DNA from: Varanus komodoensis
Lineage: Eukaryota; Chordata; Lepidosauria; Squamata; Varanidae
Assembly: GCF_004798865.1 (NCBI RefSeq)
Contig: NW_025336598.1
Coordinates: 31,110,821 to 31,174,820 of the forward strand
DNA length: 64,000 nt
Direction: 5' to 3'
Made by a program: the position numbers and the translations under genes. Within the stretch, counting starts at the first letter, position 1; each line of letters begins with the position of its first letter. The notes beneath the pieces were generated by a model. That model did not search any database, was not told the DNA's origin, and was given only the letters and a program-made list of their open reading frames with translations. Of this stretch, positions 33,471-45,400 are shown in pieces.

Positions 33471-33495
33471 TTTCCTTTCCTTTCCTTTCCTTTCC
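33471..33495. repeat. (TTTCC)5 microsatellite inside the CpG island
   Basis: Five exact TTTCC units, part of a longer pyrimidine tract from about 33441. Confidence 0.95.
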
Positions 33496-33700
33496 TGCGT
33501 TGGGAAGGCGCCGAGCGTGCGGAGCGCTTGGCTTGGCACCGATCTCACGTGGCTGCTGGAATGAAGAAGCGCGGGTCGGGGATGATTTGGCGGTTGATGG
33601 CGAACCCGACGCTCCCCGGCTGTGCGCGCTGCTCTGACTGGGCTTCGCTGAGCGAGCATGCCTAGAACGGCCCTGCAAGAGCAGGCGGGGGCAGCCTTCT

Positions 33701-35140
33701 CGTTAACAAGGAAGAGGCGTCTCTTTTCCGAGGTATTCCCGGTAGGTTGCTGGTCTACGCACAGTCATTTGGGAAAGTGACCCTTCAGGGACCTTTGGAG
33801 TCATTGCAGCATCGACTTCAGAGTGAACAGGTATACAGCTGGGCTGCACAGGTCGCTGAAGAGGCGCGAAGCATGAACGCACATCGATTTGCAAGTAGGA
33901 CCGGCTGGGTTTGCCGGTGCCTGTTCGTAGTAGGCGAGCAAAGGATTGCAGCTCTGTTCTGCTAGAGTTTGGTTGTTTGCTTGTTTGGAGGCAAGTTGGC
34001 AAATGCTGCACTTAGGCATCTGTGCTGATGTAGAATGTGTGCCTGCCTGCCTGCCTGCCTGCCTGCCTCCCCGCTTGGGAGAAAGAATATTTTTTTTCAG
34101 AAGAGAGGAAAAATTATTAAAATGTAAATACAACCATGCAATGCTTGTGGTGGAGGAGGGGAGGCAATGTGGGCCGAATGTGCACCTTGCAAGGCATCTC
34201 ATTCAACTTTAGTAAAATAATGCTCCACGGCTCTGGAAAGGGAGGTGTGATAAAAGGTGATTGTTGTGCTGGAAAGGCAGTTCTTGGGGTTCTGCACAGG
34301 GGTTGAAGTTCTTTTTGGCTAAAAAAAGAGAATTGTGATAAGGTTAAGTAGTTAAGAGGAAAGGCTTGTCTGTCTTTGAACAGTGAAGTATGTTGGATGG
34401 TAGTGGAGGAACTGATATGCTTCTAATATAAACATTCTAATAGTGCAAGGCAGTGCACATAAGTAGCACCTTAGCAAATTTTAACTTTCTCATCATTCTT
34501 TCGTTGCTAAATTCAAAACAAAGCAGACTGCTTTGTTGGTTACTCCATTTGTTTGGTTACAAAATGTAAAACAAAACACACTGTTTAAACTAAGAAGTTG
34601 TAATGTTGTCTCTGCACTATAAAGAGAAGTTGTGCTCAAAGACATTTCCAAGGAGAGTGAGTTCCCTAACATGACGGCTGCAATCAAAGGAGCGGTGCCT
34701 TTGATCTTCCAACATACATGTGGTACTCCAAGCAAAATCATACAGTGGGTCTCAAGGGCTATGGAAATGCATATCTAAGAATAATAACAACGCAGATATT
34801 AGAGATCCTATCACATTAGCTTGAAACTTTTATAGATTACTTAATTGTGCATGCAATTAATATGTAGCCGTTACACATATGTGTGGGAACCAGTAATCTT
34901 TTCATCAGATAGCCAGTTGGTTGCAAATTCCATCTGGGTTACATTTCTCGCTATCACTTCCATTCTCCTATCCATTGAAATAGCATTTTTTTGTAATATG
35001 TGGTTGCAGAAGCATCGTAGGTTCTTATTGCATTGTACACGTAATACACTATTGTGTATTTCCTTTCAAGAACATCTGTCAAGTTGTTCAACTTCTCCAC
35101 TTGCTCACTAACACATGGAAGTATGATGCTGTAAGAGAAA
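33701..35140. other. Downstream flank of the CpG island, likely intron 1
   Basis: GC content falls off quickly after 33700. Possible donor-like GAACAG|GTATAC near 33829. No exon or dispersed repeat is supported. Confidence 0.45.
34041..34068. repeat. (GCCT)7 microsatellite
   Basis: Seven GCCT units, the last followed by CCCGC. Confidence 0.95.
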
Positions 35141-35221
35141 AATCCTATGAATGCTTACTCTGAAATAATTTCTGCTGTGTTCATTAGCAGAGTATACTCC
35201 CAGGTAAGCATTCCTAGGATT
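35141..35221. mobile_element. 81-bp MITE with 18-bp terminal inverted repeats
   Basis: The left end AATCCTATGAATGCTTAC (35141-35158) and the reverse complement of the right end (35204-35221) agree at 17 of 18 bases. The 45-bp interior has the TTACTC and TACTCCCAGG blocks of the common squamate palindromic repeat with CAATCCTATGCATG ends. It is too short to encode anything. The flanks show no clear target duplication. Confidence 0.75.
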
Positions 35222-35255
35222 ACAGGTGTAAAAATGGTTGCCACTCAGGGGCCCA

Positions 35256-35640
35256 TATTATTTATCTATCCATTTATTTATTGTACTTATATGCTGCCCC
35301 ATAGCTCAATGGGATCTCTGGGTGGCTCAGAATAAAACAGGAAAAAGATCAATAAAATAATTATTAAAATTAAAGATTAAAATCCAATTAAAACAATACA
35401 AAAACTAGCAAAAATTTTAACAAGGCACACAGTAATAAAATTTAAAATAATGTTTAAATCAATAGCTATTGAAAGACCTGATTGAATAAAAAGGTCTTTA
35501 CCTGGCGCTGAAAAGGGAGCAGCGGAGGCACTAGGCACACTTCCTTGGGGAAGGTGCCCCATAAATGAGGGGCAGTTGCAGAGAAGGCCCTTCTAGCCAT
35601 TCTAACCTTTACTTGGTCTTGCTGCTTCCAAGTGTCTCAG
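35256..35640 (-). repeat. CR1/L2-type LINE 3' part
   Basis: Minus-strand element. A frame piece near 35610-35470 reads RAFSATAPHLWGTFP, then KEVCLVPPL, then VKTFLFNQVFQ, closely matching the ORF2 tail of the 20404-20765 element. A long AT-rich 3' UTR follows, then GCCACCCAGAGATCCCATTG and an AATAAATA-type tail at 35256. Heavily 5'-truncated; no reverse transcriptase domain remains. Confidence 0.75.
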
Positions 35641-38600
35641 AAGTTCAATGAGAAGTAAAGGATTTAGCTCAGAAGTCCACACAGGGCAGGTCTCATCATC
35701 ATGCCGGGGTGCAGAGTGACTTGGAAGCAGAAACACCTCCTGCTTTTTCTGAGTGCCCCCAGAGCCCACTCTGAAGTTGGAGATGCAGCCCCCATCTTAT
35801 CCTCTTTGTAAATTTGCTAGACTGAAAGATACAATTACTAATGGTGCCACATGCGTGGATCTCTGGCCTTACATTGGGCTCTTATTCTCCTCCATTAAAT
35901 TGTCTGCATAATTTTCCAAACGGCAATTGCAAATCTGTGCCTCCCACCTTCCATCAAGGTCCTTTTCTTCAATAATATGTGGGGATATTGGTACCAGCAC
36001 TGGCAACGGATTTGGTGGCTGTGCTGCAAAGTTGAAGCAGTTGGGGCACACTTTATAGGCCTGAAGAAGCCCCGTCTCCCCAGTTGCTCCGACTTCCTCG
36101 TCAGGAGCTGTAACTGAAGGGTTAACAGGTGAACTGGTCATACTAAACATTTGTGTACGCAAAATAAAGAACAGGTAGTTCAGTACATAACAGCCAGGCG
36201 ATCTGAAAACACTGCATGACAGACTCAGGTGCAGGCTTTGTCACTCGGCCTTCTGAGCCCAAGAAACTGAGACAATGTAGCTCAGCAGCCCCCACATCCC
36301 ATCCCTCTGCGCATTGTGCATTAAGCCGTTTATCAGTGACAGAGCATGAGATGAGAGTCAACTGTGCTGGAAATAATCTAACTAGTCTTTCGTATGGGGT
36401 TTATATGCAAGTATAACGGGAGTCCAAAAGAAGTTGTGGTTGTAGATTTCATTTTCTTGTAATTTATTATTTTATTTGTCTTTTAAGCAGCAAGCCAGAA
36501 CCTGTTTGTGCTTTTCATTGTACGTTAATAAGTTCTCGTAATAGGCAGGAAATCTGTTGTATACCAAGCCTATTTAAAAAGTTTAATTATGTAGAAGAAA
36601 TATTTTTCAGTAGTCTGGATTAACTTGAAGTATTGTGGAACTGTTCTTATAAAGTATGACAGCCTGCAAAGGAAGATGGGATGAGAAAGAAGAGTGCTGC
36701 TTTTCTGTGGTTCATGGTGAAGTATGGCAAATAGACAACTGTAACAGAAGGAAAATAAGTTAGATTGGAAATACTGTCTGTTTTATAGTGAGAACAATGG
36801 TGATAAAATATATATGGATATGGTGATAAAGTATATATGGATATGCATGAAGAATATAGAATAATAGTCGTATAGAATATAGAAGCCACATTTTGTGGTT
36901 TGGGTAACAGGGCCAGGAAGGGTAATGAATGGTTTGAAGGTGCATGATGAGTTCAGTGAAGCTAAGTGCTGTGTTTGTGCGCTTGTATAGGGGGAATGTG
37001 GCTCTAAAAAGAGTGTGTGGTAGACCATCTGAGGCTCATGTGTAGGGCTTCTCTGAGCTACTTGGAGGAATAGGGTATGCGTATAATAGGTTACCCTATT
37101 GGTGTAGTCTGCTGAGCCTTATACCTGAATCCTATGTCCTTAAATACGTCGTATATTCCTATTCTGTTCAGTAGTCAAAACTGCCTGGTGGCTGAAACCT
37201 GAAGTCCCCTTCTTATCTATGTGAATTGTTCTGGGGAATTGGGGTAATTAATTGGTAACCCCTGTTTTTTCATAGGATTCCTAAGTCTACACCTAGGGAT
37301 TATGTCTTGGACTCTGGACAAAAAAGTCAGCTACAAACCAAGTAATCTTTGTTTATTATGCCCTGACTGGTTAGTTGTTTTGGTTAAAACATTTGTATTC
37401 CATTTTTTCCCATGAAATAGGCAGGATAGCCATGGTCATATTTTTGACCTGATTTAGGTTTTGACCAGGTAGCAGCTTCACTCACTGTGTTGTTGTTGTT
37501 GCTGTTGTTGCTTTGCTTGCAGAGGGCCCCAGTTTCCGCTTCAGGTACCTCCAACTAGGACTAAGAAAAGATGCCTGTCAAAAAATGTGGCGGCTGCGAT
37601 TAATAATTTTGGGTATTTTTTCAGAGGTCAATCTTACTCAGTTTAGCTTAGTTAAACTTAAATCCCATTTCATATAACCAAATGGAGTTATGAACAATTT
37701 ACAAAAAAAGAATAATACACCAAAAAGCAATAGATAACAGCATAGTTGTTAAAATCATACCAACTGATCAGCTAGAAGAGTTAGCTGAATGACAAAAAGA
37801 TTGACAAAAACATTTACCTGGAAGTTAAGTCCCACTTCATTTAATAAAGTGGCCTGGGCAGCATACAGTACCGTCTCAGGTGCCATTTCTTCAGTAGCGC
37901 CAGCTCATCCTACAGGCTTATCACCAATGCTAGTGTGCGTATTTCTGGACTGTACAGCTTACTCTTTACCCATGTCAGTGGTTGCTGGGTGTCCCCCTAG
38001 GGTGGGAAACAGTGTGAGCTGAAGCTTCCTCTAATTAGGACTGTTCTTCAGGCACAGTTCACTCCGTCCCCATAAATTAGTCCCTTTAGGGATATACCCT
38101 TAGGGAGAGAATTGAGAGAATCAGAAAATCTGCACTGAATGTACCTGTTGGCTTTTACTAGTGAACAATACGGTTTTAAAGAATGGTGATGTTTTCCTTC
38201 CTTCCTTCTGTCCGTCTGTCCTCCTTCCTTCAAAATATAATGTTGAAAGCAAACTATTTGTTAACCTCAGTGAGCCTGTGGCCTTCAATAGTTTGTGTAT
38301 TTGGCTGTGGTAGTGAGCATAAAATATATTGTATGTATAGAAAATGAAAAGTCACCAGTCTGGAAGATCAAATGACTCAATACTGACTTCTTGTTGAGTC
38401 ATAGAAGACTAATGTTTGTGTTTTTTCTGGTCTCATCTTGACCTGCTAGGATTTGTTTTAGCCTAGTTTGTGGTAGGTTAGAATTCACTGATCTTTTTAA
38501 AAGTGTTTTTCACTATAGACATTTAACTAGCAAACACATAAACTGGGACACATTTTATTGAGGCACAGCAGTTCCCATGCCTCCCTGTCTGATTGAAGTT

Positions 38601-41600
38601 ATTGGAAATATTGTGTAATCCTAAAAAGGAAACATTCCTCATAATGTCCTCTGAATGAATTAAGAAATACAATAAAGGCATTTTTCTCATGCTCTGATGT
38701 CTCTAATGTTTTAACATAGAAGTAGCTATAAACCCACTCTAGCAACTGACTTTAACTACACTATAGATGTGCTTTGTAGATTATAAGACATAAAAAAGCA
38801 GATGCTCAGACTGCAAGTATGCACCGAGACAGAAGTTAAGGAGATTATATGGCTGCTAACAAAAGCATCTCCTTTTCTGTCCTCCCTGATATCCAGAGCA
38901 CCAAAATTGATTACCTCAATGGTTGTGTTTAATGTGAGTTCTGCTTGGAGTAGACCCAGTCGAATGGGAATTAAGTTAGACTAAAATTGGATGCAACCTG
39001 ATATCTTTTCATAACAAGTGTGCCCATCTCACTTCATTAGCAGTAAGGGAAATCTGAACTGTGTTGAAAACATACTGCACAGTTTAGTTTATTGGATGCT
39101 GTTGGCCAAAGAAATGCAGGGCTTCTGCTCTGCTGGCAGCTGCCTGCTTGTCTGGATTCACTGCTGTATGGCTGAAGCAGCCTTCCCACGCAGCTGACCC
39201 AACTCTGCTTCACCATGGTCCATACACCTCCGCTTTAGGCTGCAGCAGCTCCTGGGACTGGGTTTGGAAGTGGTGAGGGTTTAGGGAATACATCTTTTCT
39301 GTACTTGACATTTGCCCACTTTTCTTAATGATAAAAAATAAAGCATGATTTGATTTTTCAGGGAGCATTAATTGTACTTTAGCTAATAGGTGCATGCTGC
39401 TAATCCGTAGGGCTATAAACTGTTACGTTTCGAACAAAGCTTTGAGCATGTTTCTTAGGGCTGTGTCCTGCGTCTTCACTGTTTGCATCTAGCCTTAACT
39501 TGAATGTAATAATACTGTGGAGGTGATCTTGGAAATATAGAAAGCAGAATGAAAACCTCAGGAGAGCCTCCCCAGGCAAGTGTAAGGCTTGCAAGAGAGG
39601 CTGGGGTAAGAGCAGCAATATTGTCAGTAGGGGTGGCGTTTCCACCGCGGCCTTCCCCCACCAGCACTGTCCAGGTGTGTTGGACTGTGCCTCTTATTTT
39701 TTTCAGCCCACATGGCCATGCTGGGAGCAAAATATGGGAGACACAACATCAGGTTTGGAAGGGGGAGACTGGGCCAAAGCTTGCATGACCTCATCTCATA
39801 TAAGAAACTCCAACCAAAGGTCTAAGCCTGAGCATCTTCTGGAAGGCCAATCTCTGTCTGAGGTGGCTTTTGAGGCACAGGCTATGTGAGTGTAAAATGG
39901 GAAATCTGTGATGAATTTTTGTGTGTGTCAGAATTTCTTTCTGTTTTCCTAAGCTGTGGGGGTTTGATGTGTTTTGCTGATTTTGCTTATCCCAAACTTT
40001 TCTGATTGGACAGGCTATAAACAAACCTTCTGGTATAACTGAATGCAAAAACCAGTCATGATTCAAACAGTTTTAGAAAGCTGCTTGAGATCTGGCCAGT
40101 CCTCTTGGGTCAGGGTGTGGAAAAACTGAAAAGCAGCCTCTGGGAATCTCTTTCTAGCATATCCATCTTTCCTGTGTGAAAAGATGGACTCCTCTTTGAA
40201 AGCTGTGCAAACAGAAGGAATTGGAGTGTATGACACTGAGATCCCGTGTGATGAGTAAAGTGTTAGACACAGGATGCTTGGGCTCAGATCCTCAGCAAGC
40301 TGTGAAGCTTGGCCTTATTTCCCTGCCTAACCCACACCACAAGGGTGTCAGGAGGGAAAAATAGAAACAGAAGGCTCCTGTGTCCCACCCTGAACGCTTT
40401 GAAGGAAGAGCACGATAAAAATGTAGTAGCAATAATTATAGAAAGGAATGTAGGACTGCATGTAACTGATACTGTGAATGGAGTTGAACAGGAAAGGGAG
40501 ACAGATTTGTAAGCAGGACCCTTGGACTGCAGCTGAAAGTGTTAGGACTTGTCTTGAAAGCAGTTCTGGATTATCTCAGGAGAGACTGTCCTCTGCCCCT
40601 TAATCTCATCATTTCCCTATTTATTCCGCTGGAGAGAGGAAAGACAACATAATAGTGCATCAAAAGCCTCGATCTAACCTGAGATCACAAAGACATTAGC
40701 ACACCATTTCAGTTTTCTGCTTGGAATCTCCCTATAGTTCCAAGATGAAACAGGCTCCTAACCTGGAAAAATGGTTAGCCTCAGCAGTTTGTTAAAACTG
40801 AAAAATGACCTTACCTTGTAATATGCACATATGTCCTGTAAAACTGTACCTGTGTGGAAATTAACTGATTATTCCAATGGTTTTTCCAAAAATGCAATAC
40901 TTCATTTATTGTGGGGGATTGTAACAATGCAGAAGGTACTGTGATAGTGTTTCTTACTGGTTCTACAGGCAGTGCAGAAATAGTTTTAACCCTGCAGTAT
41001 TCAGGTACGGATCTGGTCCCTAGTACAACTTGCTAGAAGTCGATGTTGCTCGCCTGGAATATCTTCAGTGCAGCTGATGTGGCTTTTCACCACTGGAGAG
41101 TGTTGTTGTGGAAAGCAGATCAAGGGAGCTACTTGAGTGAAGGGAAAGATGTGTGGGAGGATAGTGTGCAGCACGGATGGAGAAACAGGATGGGCAGTTG
41201 GAACTCTGCCCAAAATGCACGATGTCTTCCTATAAATCTGCTGAAGAGAAGACTGGTGAAAAGAAAGATTCAGAACTGAAGAATAGCACTTAATACTGTA
41301 TTGAAGACTTCCCTGACTTAACCCAACCTCATGTCCCCCAGATGTGCCATGCACCAAATCTTATCATTCCTAGCCAGCTTGGCCAAACCATGTGGTTATG
41401 TAATGAAAATAATATCTTTAGTGTCTTTGGTTTTAAGTGAAAATATTCCCCCCCCCCACTCCTCTTTGCTGGCTCTGAAGCCTTTTATGCCTGAAACACT
41501 TCTCAGCCCTTGCGTGGTACTTTGGCTTTGTAAGAGTGAATACAGTGATTCAGTGAAGAGCTGTTCTTAAGGTAAAACAAGGACACCAGTATTAGAGAAG

Positions 41601-42970
41601 ACATCTTCCATGCATGCGTCTATCAGTAAAGCAGCCTATAATATGTGGTTCATCTGCAAAGTAATTTTGAAAGCGATCATAGTGATACATGGTAGGCATA
41701 GAAAACAGCCCACTGCCCATTTAAGACGTAGCTAATTCCAGCTCCACAGAACTACATGCTCGGTGCAGCTATGCCTGACATTCTGTTTCCCTTTCTATAC
41801 TTTGGCTTGTTTATCAAGATGTATCCCAGGTTTTCCTTTTGAGATTTTTTTTCCTGTTCTGTAACCACTGTTGTGTTTGCATATACTTTGGCAAAAGTCA
41901 CTGAGGGATATTTCTGTTTGATGACACTGGTGAAAAGAAACTCGAGCATTTTTGACCTACGTCTTCCTGAAGAGTTCTGTGCATCTCATGGAGTGTTACC
42001 ATAACAAAAAGAAAATATCTCTGTCTGTACAATAGTGTACAGCATGTGATGGTGTACAATGGGGGAATGTCCAGCATGGTGGAGTCATGAGGGATAATGG
42101 GTTCGAGCTGTTGCTCAGGGGTTTCAAAGTGGAATCCGTGCTGTTCAGGTATACTGTGGGTATGTGAAAGACAGGCCCCGTGAGGGTCTGCCTCTTGTAT
42201 GACAATGCCTGCCTCCAACACAGCAGCTGCACTGAACCACAAGAATGCACTTTCAGTAGGAGGCACAGAGTAAAGCCGTTTGTGTAAAATAGTTTTGTGT
42301 CATGCATGTGGGAAAAGCCGTATGCCTGCAGTTTTCATATGAATGCCGCTGTATATGCTCTCTCTCTCACAGAACTCTCTCTCTCTTTTTCTGAGTGATC
42401 GGCAGCATCTTCAGAGATTAAAGGAAGGAACACCAAGTACCTGGGAGGTGCTGCCTCAAGGAGCCTGAATATGTGTCAGCTGCTGAGTGTGATGAAAAAC
42501 TGCTTGTGGGAGGACTCTTGCGAGTCGTTTTTACTCAGAACTTTGTCAGCAAATTCTTTCGACTGGCAAAAGATTGCTGAGTAATAGCTGCATTATTCTG
42601 CCCCCTGCCCCCCCCACCGGCAACATAATTAAACACAACACACAGTTGTGAATACCAATGAGGTGTATTGGGCTTCTGTGAATAGGAACTGGAGAGGGAT
42701 TTGTGGCATATGGAGGTGGGCGAAATCTGGCAGAATGTGAGGCTTCTGCAGGATCCTTGCATGGGTTGGCATACATTTGCATCCCACGGCAGGAGCAGTC
42801 CAGCCGAAGTCTTGGATGCTGTGGCATTGCCTGGAGAGTGGCCTCTGCTGTCGTAGTGTTCTTCACCTTCCCCACTCCGTGTGTCAGTTTTACTTATGCC
42901 ACTGCTTTTCTATACATTATATGCAAGGCAGTTTTACAAGAGTAAAGCCACTGCCAGTTACTCAAGAACA
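35641..42970. other. Long mostly unique non-coding stretch
   Basis: About 7.3 kb, probably intronic. It contains a short tandem repeat (36798-36843), a (GTT)n-like tract near 37488-37512, a pyrimidine tract near 38194-38230 and a C10 run at 41448-41457. A MITE-like remnant (GGAGTAGACCCAGTCGAATGGG, here as GGAGTAGACCCAGTCG plus AATGGG, then TTGGATGCAACCTG) lies near 38948-39000. A minus-strand frame of about 120 codons (about 36240-35872) has a non-repetitive product I do not recognise. Nothing else is supported. Confidence 0.45.
36798..36843 (+). repeat. Two tandem 23-bp units
   Basis: TGGTGATAAAATATATATGG plus ATA is repeated once directly, with a single A-to-G difference. Confidence 0.95.
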
Positions 42971-43128
42971 GAGGAAGGTGCCTTATGCTCAGTCAGAACA
43001 ATGGTCCATCCAGCCCAAGACTGGCTGGTTGCTGCGCTCCAAGGATTCTTCCCCACCCTTTCTGGGAGAAGCCAGCAATTCAACCTGAGAACTCCTGCAT
43101 GCAAAGCTGGCACTCTAGCACTGAGTTA
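42971..43128 (-). repeat. tRNA-Ala-headed SINE
   Basis: The plus strand reads AAGGTGCCTTATGCTCAGTC, AATGGTCCATCCAGCCCAAG, then ATTCAACCTGAGAACTCCTG, CATGCAAAGCTGGCACTCTA and GCACTGAGTTAGG. Reversed, the last blocks form a tRNA-Ala-like head (CTCAGTGCTAGAGTGCCAGC, then TTTGCATG around the TGC anticodon, then a B-box region). The family is common in lizards. The copy is moderately diverged. Confidence 0.72.
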
Positions 43129-44204
43129 GGACTCTTCTCTGGTATAATAAGGCAATGTGTAAATGTAAAAATAACTATTGGTTAATAACAGTGAATTAAA
43201 GCAAAAGTATAGCAAACCATAATTAAGCATGATGCCAATTGCTCAGCAGTTACTAGAGTTCCAAGCCACTCAAAGCATTAAAAACAAAAATAGGACTATC
43301 TTCGGACAGGCCCAGAAATGTCCAATTACGATAGATTATAATAAAGTAAAACATATTAGCAAATTCATAGGCTTAAAATGCATTATGAACAGAATATAAT
43401 TCTGTTAGTAAGGGAGATGTAGCACAATCTGGTTGAAAAAATACTTCTTTGAACTGCCCCCAGAACAGTGCAAACAATGCTTGTTCTGTGTTGGAGCAAG
43501 AACGGCCATGCTCTGACATTCCTTAAAATACCAGTGATTCAATGATTTCTGCTCTAGCCTGATGTTTTAACTGAATTCTGTCTCAATTGAATTAGAAGCC
43601 CGAGCAATGTTACTGTAAGATAGCAGTCCATCTTGTTTGTTTGTGTACTTATGAGGTGGATGCTGAGAATCCTTTCTTCTGGTAACATCTCAGCAACACT
43701 TTAAACTAATAACAAGAGGATACAGAATGCGCTGAATCCCCCACAGTGCACTTGAGCTCTTTGTTTTGTCTTCTAAATGCAAAGAGATTTCACTTCAGAA
43801 TTCCCTCTAATGAAGTATCAGCTCATTGTACAAAACAAGGAAACATAAACAGAGTCTGCTTTACACATAGCTACCCAGACAGCCTGAGTTGCCACTGCAG
43901 GTCATTGTGACAGACAGTGTTCCACATCAGGTCACCTCTAACACGTTTTTTCAGTGGAAGCACTTTACAGATTCAGCTGTGAGTCAGAGTAATGCAAGAT
44001 GTGCAATGTATATGTGTGTGTTGAATTTGCACATTGAACCTTGCCAGACGAAACTGCAGTGTGAGCATGGAAGCATGTTGCTTGTGTTGTGATGTATGTT
44101 GTCAATTTAAATGGCCCTTTCTGAATTTAGTTTTATTAAATATGTTGTTCCTCTGTGTATGTGTATATGTGCAAGTATTTAAGACTATATGATAACTGTT
44201 ACCA
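43129..44204. other. AT-rich unique sequence
   Basis: No exon or recognised repeat. The stretch 43140-43400 is AT-rich with several TAAT motifs. Confidence 0.45.
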
Positions 44205-44420
44205 ACTTGGTTCACATATGACAACCCAATGTATGGATTGTTGCTACAACCAAACCCAGAGCTTTAACTTAACTATGGGTTGTTATCTGTAACCAACCCA
44301 GGAAAAGAAACCATGATTTGTTCTTGGGGTCTGAAACATGGCTTGTTTTAAGTCTGGGCTGTTGTTATGCAGGAACCCATACAATGGATTGTTCTTAGGT
44401 TGTTTCATCAGGCTGAAGAG
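44205..44420. mobile_element. Probable palindromic MITE with GACAACCCA motifs
   Basis: Begins TTGGTTCACATATGACAACC and contains alternating CAACCCA and TGGGTTGTT motifs (AACTATGGGTTGTTATCTG, CTGGGCTGTTGTTATGCAGG) up to GGATTGTTCTTAGGTTG. This resembles a squamate foldback repeat with GGTTCACACATGACAA ends. The right terminus is unclear. Confidence 0.45.
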
Positions 44421-45311
44421 GTGGTAGGCAGAGTGGTAAAAAGAATTTGAGCTGTTCTCCTGCAAGTACTACTGCACTGCAAAGATATTTGGGATAGAAG
44501 AGGAGGGGGCAAGAGTAAAGGGACAACTCAGGAGTTGAAAGAATAACTCGTACTTTGTGTGATTGACTGACAGACAGGCAATCAGGTTTTCTTTGACCTT
44601 CATATGTAGAGCAAAGTTACTGGGCGGAGAGAAAATGGGCTGGATGCAGCAGGAGCAATGCAAATTAGTTCTCCACTATTTTATTAGGCATTAGGTACTT
44701 ACTAGTTTCAGGGAGACAGGTGGCAGATGGGGCCACCTGAAGCAATACAGTTGGTGACCAAAGTCCTCTTTTCCAAACAAAGCAGAAGGAAGGGTCAGTG
44801 TGGCATGAAAGTGGAAATGGGGATGTTAACCTTAGTGTAAAACTGAATGCTTTAGCATTACTAAAGCAACGTTGAAGGATCTTGGGATAAATGAGAATGT
44901 ATTTGTTCAACCAGACACTGGAAAAAAGCAATGTGCATTTTTGTGTGATAGACATAGGTGACCACTGTTCTGGGGAAGATACACGTGCCCCAGACTGATT
45001 GTTGCTTGCCTTCTTTTGAAAGTAGCCCTGCAGTGCAATAGAATGTGCTTGTTGCCAATTATTTGGTTTGCCATCGTGTTGAAGCCCAAGTCAGCTTGAG
45101 CCCTGTTGTGGCGTAAAGATGTAAAGATCTCAGATCTGCTCTGTGCATTGCATGTTGGCACCTGAAGATCCTGGCGAATGTGGATGCTGGGAAGCTGTGG
45201 CCAAAACATTTAGCAGTTGAGGTATATTTTGCTTGTTGCCTGAAAGAATGTTAGTTCTGTAGGCTTTGTGGGGAATACGGAAATTAATCTTAGTAATAAT
45301 TATACAGACCA

Positions 45312-45400
45312 GGCTTGCCCATCCTGGGGACTTCTTGGGGTTGGAGTATAGTACCCTGCCTGACTGGGGATTATGAGTGTTGTATGCATCTGCAGGGAAC
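45312..45400. repeat. Fragment of a foldback hAT-like MITE
   Basis: GGCTTGCCCATCCTGGGGAC, then TTGGAGTATAGTACCCTGCC and GACTGGGGATTATGAGTGTT, follow the order of the 7812-7928 family (TTGCCCACCCTGG, GGAGT, ACTGGGGATGATGGGAGTT) with heavy decay. Confidence 0.4.

Larger units (their letters stand above)
32120..33700 (+). promoter_or_regulatory. CpG island, probable promoter and first exon
   Basis: About 1.6 kb that is very GC-rich with dense CpG, in sharp contrast to everything else in the window. It holds GC boxes (GGGCGGG at 32497-32503, GGGCGGGGG from 32585), an E2F-like TTTCGCGGGA at 32951-32960 and an E-box CACGTG at 33546-33551. No TATA box is evident. Three plus-strand donor sites lie inside it. 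CpG islands of this kind mark promoters of widely expressed or developmental genes. Long frames on both strands (up to about 314 codons) follow from the lack of AT-rich stop codons and overlap one another, so they are not gene evidence. The plus strand is favoured by donor quality. Minus-strand donors of moderate fit (for example CTCGGTACGT near 32286-32295) leave a divergent transcript possible. The gene is not identified. Confidence 0.8.

Noticed and set aside
42971-43128. Possible tRNA-Ala gene on the minus strand
   Set aside because: The acceptor stem and arms are degraded, and a SINE body follows the tRNA-like part.
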